Part shown: in pieces, positions 9,301-18,300 of the stretch | How the letters are laid out: the number at the start of each line of letters is the position of its first letter | Numbering within the stretch: position 1 is the stretch's first letter | NCBI GenBank assembly: GCA_036960375.1 | Contig: JBALVY010000013.1 | Coordinates: 1-64,000 of the forward strand | Direction of reading: 5' to 3' | Length of the DNA stretch: 64,000 nucleotides | DNA from: CAWVSB01 sp036960375 | GTDB taxonomy: Bacteria; Pseudomonadota; Gammaproteobacteria; Pseudomonadales; CAWVSB01 | The notes under the pieces: model-generated | Seen by the model: only the letters and a program-made list of their open reading frames with translations | Told to the model about the DNA's origin: nothing | The model's database searches: none | Program-made: the position numbers and the translations under genes

Positions 9301-12300
9301 CTGTTGTCACGACCGCCCAAGATCACGTTGTCTTCGGTAAGGTCGCCACTGATAGAATTGCCGTGGCCGGCTAAAATGGCATTATGGTCGCCATCAGCAT
9401 CGATGACATTTTCGAAACCGCCGATAACCACGTTGCCTACACCGTCACCGTTCACACCACAGTTGGTTAGGTCGTTGCCGATGGCGATATTGCCATCGCC
9501 ACATACTTCGTTACTGGTGCCAATAGCGATATTGTTATCACCATCAACATCGTTTTCATCGCCAATAATGGAGTTGTTTTCGCCAGCGTAGTTGCCGGTG
9601 CCGATGGCGTTGTCATCACCAAAAATATTATTATCGTCGGTATCAATGTCGTCATTGTTGTTACCCATAACAACATTATCAGCACCGTCCATACTATCGT
9701 TGCCGGAGCCTGTCACTGTATTACTGTCACCTGTCATATCGATGTTGTCGTTGCCAGTAATTACATTGTCACTGCCTGTCATTCCAGTATTGCGATCGCC
9801 CACCACATTGTTCTGGTTGCCGGTCATATCATCATTGTTATTACCCACAATGAGATTGCCATTACCGTCAATATTGTCGTTGCGATCACCGAAGATGTCG
9901 TTGTTATTGCCGGTGACACTGGTGTTTTCATTACCGGTCACGCTGTTGTCGTCACCGGTCATACCCGTATTGTCGTCGCCGGTGACGTTGTTGTTGCCGC
10001 CGGTCATACCCGTATTACGATCACCTACTACATTGTTCTGGCTACCGACCATACCGTCGTTGTTGTTACCGACGATCAGGTTTCCGTTACCACTGACGTC
10101 ATCGTTACGATCACCAAAGATGTCGTTATTGTTGCCCGTCACATTGGTATTGGTATTACCTGTCACACTGTTGTCGTTACCAGTCATACCGGTATTGTCA
10201 CTGCCGGTCACACTGTTGTCGTCACCGGTCATACCCGTATTGTCGTCGCCGGTGACGTTGTTGTTGCCGCCGGTCATACCCGTATTACGATCACCTACTA
10301 CATTGTTCTGGCTACCGACCATACCGTCGTTGTTGTTACCGACGATCAGGTTTCCGTTACCACTGACGTCATCGTTACGATCACCAAAGATGTCGTTATT
10401 GTTGCCCGTCACATTGGTATTGGTATTACCTGTCACACTGTTGTCGTTACCAGTCATACCGGTATTGTCACTGCCCGTCACGCTGTTGTCGTCACCGGTC
10501 ATACCCGTATTACGATCACCTGCTACATTGTTCTGGCTGCCGACCATACCGTCGTTGTTGTTACCCACAATCAGGTTGCCGTTACCACTGACGTCATCAT
10601 TACGATCACCAAAGATGTCGTTGTTATTGCCGGTGACACTGGTGTTTTCATTGCCCGTCACGCTGTTGTTATTGCCATCGATGTCGACGTTGTCACTACC
10701 GGTTACGGTATTATCGCTACCGTCCATGCCAGTGTTGTCATCACCGGTTACGGTATTGTCGCTACCGGTCATATCGGTATTAGCATTACCCGTAACGGAG
10801 TTGTCACTACCCGTCATGCCCGTATTATCACTACCGGTCACCAGGTTATCACTGCCGTCCATGCCGGAGTTTCCGTCACCCGTCACCGTATTGTCACTGC
10901 CCGTCATATCGGCATTAGCATTACCCGTAACCGAGTTGTCGCTACCTGTCATGCCCGAGTTATCGTCACCTGAGACCAGGTTATCGCTGCCCGTCATACC
11001 GGCGTTACTGTTACCCGAAACCTGGTTACTGCTGCCGGTCATGCCGTCGTTGGCGTCGCCAACCACATTATTGTAATCACCGGTCATGCCGTCGTTGCCG
11101 GTACCCACAATCAGGTTGTTCGCGCCTTCCAGACCCGTATTGCTGTTACCGTTAACAATATTGTCGCTGCCGGTCATGCCAGTGTTGGTATTACCGGTCA
11201 CCACGTTGTCACTGCCGTCCATACCGGTATTGCCATCGCCTGACACCAGGTTATTGCTACCGGTCATGTCCGCGTTGCTGTTACCCGAGACCTGGTTACT
11301 GCTGCCCGTCATGCCGTCGTTGGCGTCACCAACCACGTTATTGTAATCACCGGTCATACCATCGTTACTGGTACCCACAATCAGGTTGTTCGCACCTGCG
11401 AGACCCGTATTGCTGTTACCAGTAACAATGTTGTCAGCGCCGGTCATGCCGGTATTGTCGCTACCAGTCACCGTATTATCGCTGCCGGTCATGCCAGTAT
11501 TGGTATTACCGGTCACCACGTTATCACTGCCGTCCATACCGGTATTGCCATCACCGGACACCAGGTTATTGCTGCCCGTCATGTCAGTATTACTGTTACC
11601 AGAAACCTGGTTACTGCTGCCCGTCATGCCGTCGTTGGCATCGCCAACCACATTATTGTAATCACCGGTCATGCCGTCGTTGCCGGTACCCACAATCAGG
11701 TTGTTCGCGCCTTCCAGACCCGTATTGCTGTTACCGTTAACAATATTGTCGCTGCCGGTCATGCCAGTGTTGGTATTACCGGTCACCACGTTGTCACTGC
11801 CGTCCATACCGGTATTGCCATCGCCTGACACCAGGTTATTGCTACCGGTCATGTCCGCGTTGCTGTTACCCGAGACCTGGTTACCGCTGCCGGTCATACC
11901 GTCGTTGGCGTCACCAATCACATTATTATAATCACCGGTCATACCATCGTTGCTGGTACCGACAATAAGATTATTATCGCCTTCCAAGCCAGTATTACTG
12001 CTGCCAAAAATCAGATTATTATCAGACCCTAGCAAAATGCCATTGTCGTCACCGTAGACGCCATTGTTGTTTCCAGCGACGTTATTACCCGCGCCGTAAA
12101 TTCCGCCGTTGTCATCACCCGATACGATGTTGGAAGTACCGTATACATCATTGCGCGCACCCGATACCGTATTGTCCGCACCAACAACGACGTTATCGTC
12201 TGCATCGCCAGCATCGCCGGCACCATCTAGAACATTGTTCTCACCAACAACGACATTGTTATCCGCGCCGTTAGATAGTGCGTTAACTGAACCGTCCACC

Positions 12301-15300
12301 ACATTGTCGACACTGTCAGTTACCGTATTGCCGGAACCGTCAACAACATTACCCGTAGCATCACTGGCCGCTGCGGTAACTGTATTACCAAAGCCAGCTA
12401 TCTGGTTGTCATCGGCCGCTAGACCGGCTGCGGTAGATTCAACAGTATTGCCATTGCCATCTACCTGGTTAGTTGATGCCGAACTACCTGCGCCAGTGGA
12501 AGAAATAACATTATCCATGCCGCTGGTTTCATTGGAGCTTGAAACACTGCCGTCTGCTGCAGATACGTCGTTGTTTAGACCTTCAGAACGGTTGTCATTG
12601 GCAGTCGCGTCTGTCGCTACTATGGAGTTTTCGCCTCCAGAAAGCTCGTTACCGGTCGCCATTGCTTCACCAGCCACTGAGGTAACAGTGACATCGTTAA
12701 AAGAGCCATCGATGTTGTTATCGCCTGCCGTGGCAGCAAAGCCGCCAGTCGAGCTGGCAGTGATGGAGTTTGCACCACCGCTTACACCATTTTGATCAAC
12801 ATTAGCTGTTGAACCAGCTCCATCAGCCGTAGCGCCCAGCGTATTGCCAAGACCGTCAATAACGTTTTCAGAGGTCTGTGCTGCGCCAGATGCAGTACCG
12901 GAAGTACTTACCGTGTTGCCACTGCCAGCGACAGCATTATCGGTTGTGGTCGCAGTACCCGTATCGGATGCTGATGCGCTCACAGTATTCAAGCTACCCT
13001 CAACGGTGTTGTCATCGTTGGTCGCAATTCCTGCACTCAAAGCATCGGCTAAAATTTCGTTGCCGCCACCGGAAACGGCGTTGCCGCCGGTGGATGCAGT
13101 TGAGCCGCTAGCGTCGGCAGTTGCCGCCAAGGTGTTAAACACGCCATCGACAGTGTTGTCGTCGCTATTAGCGGTGCCTTCATTTGAAGCCTGACCGCCA
13201 ATAATATTACCGCCACCAACAACATTATTACCATCACCTGTTGCAGTAGCACCTATGCCGTCAGCTGTGCCGCCAATAAGGTTAAAGGAACCATCGACGA
13301 TATTTCCATCACCCGAAGCCGTTCCTCCGTTTGTTGCCGTACCGCCCATTATATTGACATTACCGTTGGCGAGGTTTCCATCACCTGTGGCCGTGGAACC
13401 GTCGCCCAGCGCTATACCACCAGAAACATTCAGTGTGCCATCAAGCACATTATTGTCGCCTGATGCAGTGGCACCCAAACCTTCGGCATAGCCACCGGCT
13501 ATATTTAACGTACCGCTTTGAATATTGCCATTGCCAGTTGCAGTTGCACCATCGCCAACGGCGATACCGCCAACGACATTGAAACTGCCATCCTGAAGGT
13601 TGCTATTGCTTTCAGCACTCGCACCCACACCATCAGCCAGTGCGCCATTGATGTTCAAGAAACCATCTTGTGAATTATTTGAAGCACTGGCAGTACTGCC
13701 ATCACCCGTTGCACTGGCAGCGGTTTGATTCAGAATGCCAGATTGGTAGTTGGTATTAGCCGACGCAGTAGCATCCTCGCCATCCGCGAAAGACGATAGC
13801 GAGTTCTGGCTGCCATTGACGTTGTTCCCGTCAGCATTTGCAGCCGCGTTGAGCCCATTAGCGCCTACACCAACGCTATTCTCTACACCCGAAATTGTGC
13901 TGCCGCTAGCGCTAGCAGCACCGTCATTGGTAGCGTCAACATCAATGATATTGCCGCCACCCTCGATATTATTACCTACCGCATCTGCAGTACCCGTGTC
14001 AGCATCTACAGTGATGCCATTGAAGGAACCGTCGATCAGATTGGTGTTATTGTTTGCAACACCAGCATTCAAGGCGCCGGAAGCCAGGGTGTTCGAGCCA
14101 CCGCTGACACCATTGCTTTCAGTATTTGCATCAGAACCTGCTCCGTCAGCAGTAGAGCCCAGCTGGTTGGCCACACCATCGACAATATTGTCCGCCACAT
14201 CGGCATCACCGCCATCGGTCGCACCAGAGGCAAGTGTATTGCCACTGCCTTCTACCGCGTTGGCGCTACTGCGTGCGTTTGAATCAACGCCATCTGCAGT
14301 AGAAGTAATATCATTCAGACTACCATCAACGTCGTTACTGTTGGTACGCGCCTGGCCACCGTTATCGCCATCAGCCAAAAAGCTGTTTTCGCTACCATCC
14401 GCCTCGTTACCACTGGCATTGGCAAAGCCACCTTGGGTCGCGTCCGCTCTTGCCGTATTACCATCACCATCCAGATCGTTATTAGACGCCACGGCGATTG
14501 AGTCTGGGCCGGCGGTTTGAGCCCGAATAGTATTATCGTTACCGGTCAACTCATTGTTGTTCGCATCGGTAGTTGAATCGGCTCCATTGGCGCGTGATAC
14601 CACCAGGTTATCCAGACCATTGGCTTCATTGTTGTCAGCACTGGCCACAGCGCGTGTACCATTGGCGTCAACATTAATCGTGTTATCGACCCCTGTGACA
14701 CGGTTGTCATTGGCATCGGCTTCAGAGTCTGTGCCATCGGCATCAACAAAGATGTCATTGCCATCACCCATGACCTCGTTGTCGTTGGCGTCGGCTTCCG
14801 AACCTTCTCCATCAGCATTTACCAGTATCTGATGATCCATTCCGCTGAGATCATTATAGTCTGCTTGCGCGTCTGCACCGGTACCGTTGGCATCTACTCG
14901 AATATCAATATCGTTGCCGTCTATAACATTGCTGTCGGCGCTAGCAAAAGAGTCTTCACCATCGGCGTCAACTTCTATGTCGTTCTCCATGCCGGACATC
15001 TGATTATCATCTGCACTGGCAGTTGCTGAAAACCCGTCAACGTTAACGTCTATTTCGTTATCATTACCATCTACCTCGTTGTCATTTGCTGTAGCGTCGG
15101 ATTCATCAGCTTCAACAGTTACAACGACCGAATTCTCCTGGCCAGAAAGCTCATTGTCGCTCACATCCCCCGTCGAATCTTCACCATCAACGTCGGCAAC
15201 CAAATCATTGTCATAACCGTCGACCTGGTTGTCAGTAACGGTAGCCTCAGCATCAAAGCCATCGGCGTGTGCAAATAAAGTATTCTCTTGACCAGTACTG

Positions 15301-18300
15301 TCATTACCTGACACATCTGCAGTGGACTCTTCGCCCTCGGCCCAGGAAATGGCCGCATTTTCCATGCCCACCGTGTTGTTATCTTCAGTAGTAGCGGAGG
15401 AATCGAAACCCTCAGCCACGGCGGCATAGGCGTTATTGGACCCATCAGTGGTGTTGTCGCCCACTCTCGCATAAGCGTCTTCGGCGGTCGCGCCGGCAAA
15501 GAAGCCATTACCGGAGCCTTCAACATCATTACTGTTAATAAATGCAGCCGAATCTTCTCCGTCTGCAAGCGACATCATAGAGTTGCCTTGGCCCGATATA
15601 TTCTGCTCTGTAACGCGCGCTTGCGAGCCGTCCGCCGTGCTGAGCGCAAAGGCTGAATTCTGTGAGCCTTCAATGGTGTTATCAGTAACAGCAGAGTCAG
15701 AATCGGCTAATGCCAATGCCTCTAAATCATTGCCCGTACCATCAACGGTGTTGTCACCGGAAAACGCTTGCGAAGAGTCAGCCATTGCAGAGCTGGTGAA
15801 TGTATTGCCATTACCCGCGACGCTGTTAGTGGACGAATACGCATTTGAATCGGTACCTTCGGCCAGCACATCAATGTTATTGCCCGAACCGTCCACCGCG
15901 TTGCTACTGGCAAATGATCGCGATCCGTCGCCGTTAGCTTCAGACTCAATAATGTTATCTTGACCATCAAGCGTATTGAAACTGCTGTAGGCGTCAGCCG
16001 TAGCCGCCGTGGTAATCGTTTCTATGCTGTTATTGTTACCATTTACGGTGTTCCAGTTAGAGTAATTATCCCCAACAGATTCAGCAGGAACGAGATCATT
16101 TGCAGTAACAATATTGTCATCGCCATTAATGGTATTGAAATTTGCTGGATCAACGAAATTGCCATTACCGGTAACGCGGTTACCATTACCCATCACGGTA
16201 TTGTCACCGCCAATAACTGAGTTGTCATTGCCAATGACTTCGGTGTTATCACCCACCACAAAATTGTCATCGCCGTCTGCGCTGGAATCCAGGCCCAAGA
16301 CAATATTGTTGTCGCCTGTGGCCGTTGGTTCACGGGAGGGATCAAGGTTGCTAGTTGCCAAGCCTTGAATGTCATCGCCATTGAGGCTGTCATTTGAGAC
16401 CTTGGCGCCAGTTACGGCATCGTTGGAGATGTCGGCATTCTGAACCGCACCATCGCTTATTTTAGCTGTGGTCACCGCATTGTTAGAAATATCGGCATTC
16501 TGAACCGCACCTTCACTGATCTTGGCCGTGGTGATCGCGTTATCGCTAATCTTGTCGGTAGTTACCGCATTATCAGAAATATCGGAATTCTGCACCGCTC
16601 CTTCGCTGATTTTCGCCGTGGTGATCGCATTGTCGCTGATCTTAGCGTTAGTCACTGCATTGTCAGAAATATCGCTGTTCTGTACCGCACCTTCACTAAT
16701 TTTGTCAGTCGTGATCGCGTTATCGGCTATATCATCAGTATCAATCGAACCATCGCTGATCTTGTCGCCAGTAACGGCATTGTCTGAAATATCGCTATTT
16801 TGTACCGCACCTTCGCTTATCTTAGCCGTCGTTACCGCATTATTGCGCAGCTTGTCATTGGTCACCGCCGCATCAGCGATATCCACCGTAGCCACCGAAC
16901 CATTGCTGATCTTGCCGCTCGTTACCGCATTATTGCGCAGCTTGTCATTGGTCACCGCCGCATCAGCGATATCCACCGTAGCCACCGAACCATTGCTGAT
17001 CTTGCCGCTCGTTACCGCATTATTGCGCAGCTTGTCATTGGTCACCGCCGCATCAGCGATATCCACCGTAGCCACCGAACCATTGCTGATCTTGCCGCTC
17101 GTTACCGCATTATTGCGCAGCTTGTCATTGGTCACCGCCGCATCAGCGATATCCACCGTAGCCACCGAACCATTGCTGATCTTGCCGCTCGTTACCGCAT
17201 TATTGCGCAGCTTGTCATTGGTCACCGCCGCATCAGCGATATCCACCGTAGCCACCGAACCATTGCTGATCTTGCCGCTCGTCACGGCGTTAGTGGAAAT
17301 ATCACTGCTCTGAACCGCACCCGTACTGATCTTGTCTGTGGTGATCGCGTTATCGCTGATCTTGTCGCTGGTCACCGCTTCGGCAGAAATCTCACTGCTC
17401 TTAACAGCCCCTTCGCTAATATCTCGCGAACGAATAGTTTCATCTCGGATGTCCGAGGATCGAATAGCACCCTCACTGATATCCACCGATTTAACAGCAT
17501 CCGCGCTGATATCTCGTGACCGAATAGTCTCATCTCGGATGTCCGAAGATCGAATAGCACCCTCACTGATATCCACCGATTTAACAGCATCCGCGCTGAT
17601 ATCTCGTGACCGAATAGTCTCATCTCGGATGTCCGAGGATCTAATAGCGTCTTCGCTAATTTTGTCGGACGTAATCGCGTTATCGCTAATCTTGTCACCG
17701 GTCACCGCTTCAGCAGAAATATCGGTATTCTGTACCGCACCCGTACTGATCTTGGCCGTGGTGATCGCATCATCGCTGATCTTGTCTTTTGTCACTGCAC
17801 TGTCAGAAATATCGGCCGTTTGCACCGCGTCATCACTGATCTTGGCCGTGGTGACCGCATCGTTAGATATGTCACCCGTCTTTACCGCCTGCTGGCTGAT
17901 ATCGGACGACTTAACCGCCTGAGTGCTGATATCGGACGACCTAACCGCCTGAGTGCTAATATCGGACGACTTAACCGCCTGCGTACTGATATCCACCGAC
18001 CTAACCGCCTGCGTGCTGATATCGGACGACCTAACCGCCTGAGTGCTAATATCGGACGACTTAACCGCCTGCGTACTGATGTCGGACGACTTAACCGCCT
18101 GCGTGCTGATATCGACCGACCTAACCGCCTGCGTGCTGATATCCGCAGAATTTATCGTTCCGTCAGTTACGCAATCTGTAGAACTATTTACCACCGCACA
18201 ATCCAAGGCTCCTGCGTAGACCCCGGGGCTGCCCAACAACATCAACGGCAGACACATAAACGCCGCAGAAACTGCTCTTTTCTTGAATTTGAGCATACGG

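Noticed and set aside
12029..12226. Possible collagen-like or ice-binding protein reading of the Asn/Thr repeats
   Set aside because: Period and composition fit beta-roll adhesin turns; there are no Gly-X-Y triplets and no regular TxT ice-binding ladder.
16831..17280. CRISPR array
   Set aside because: Regular direct repeats are present, but there are no unique spacers: the whole unit repeats and stays in frame with the adhesin.
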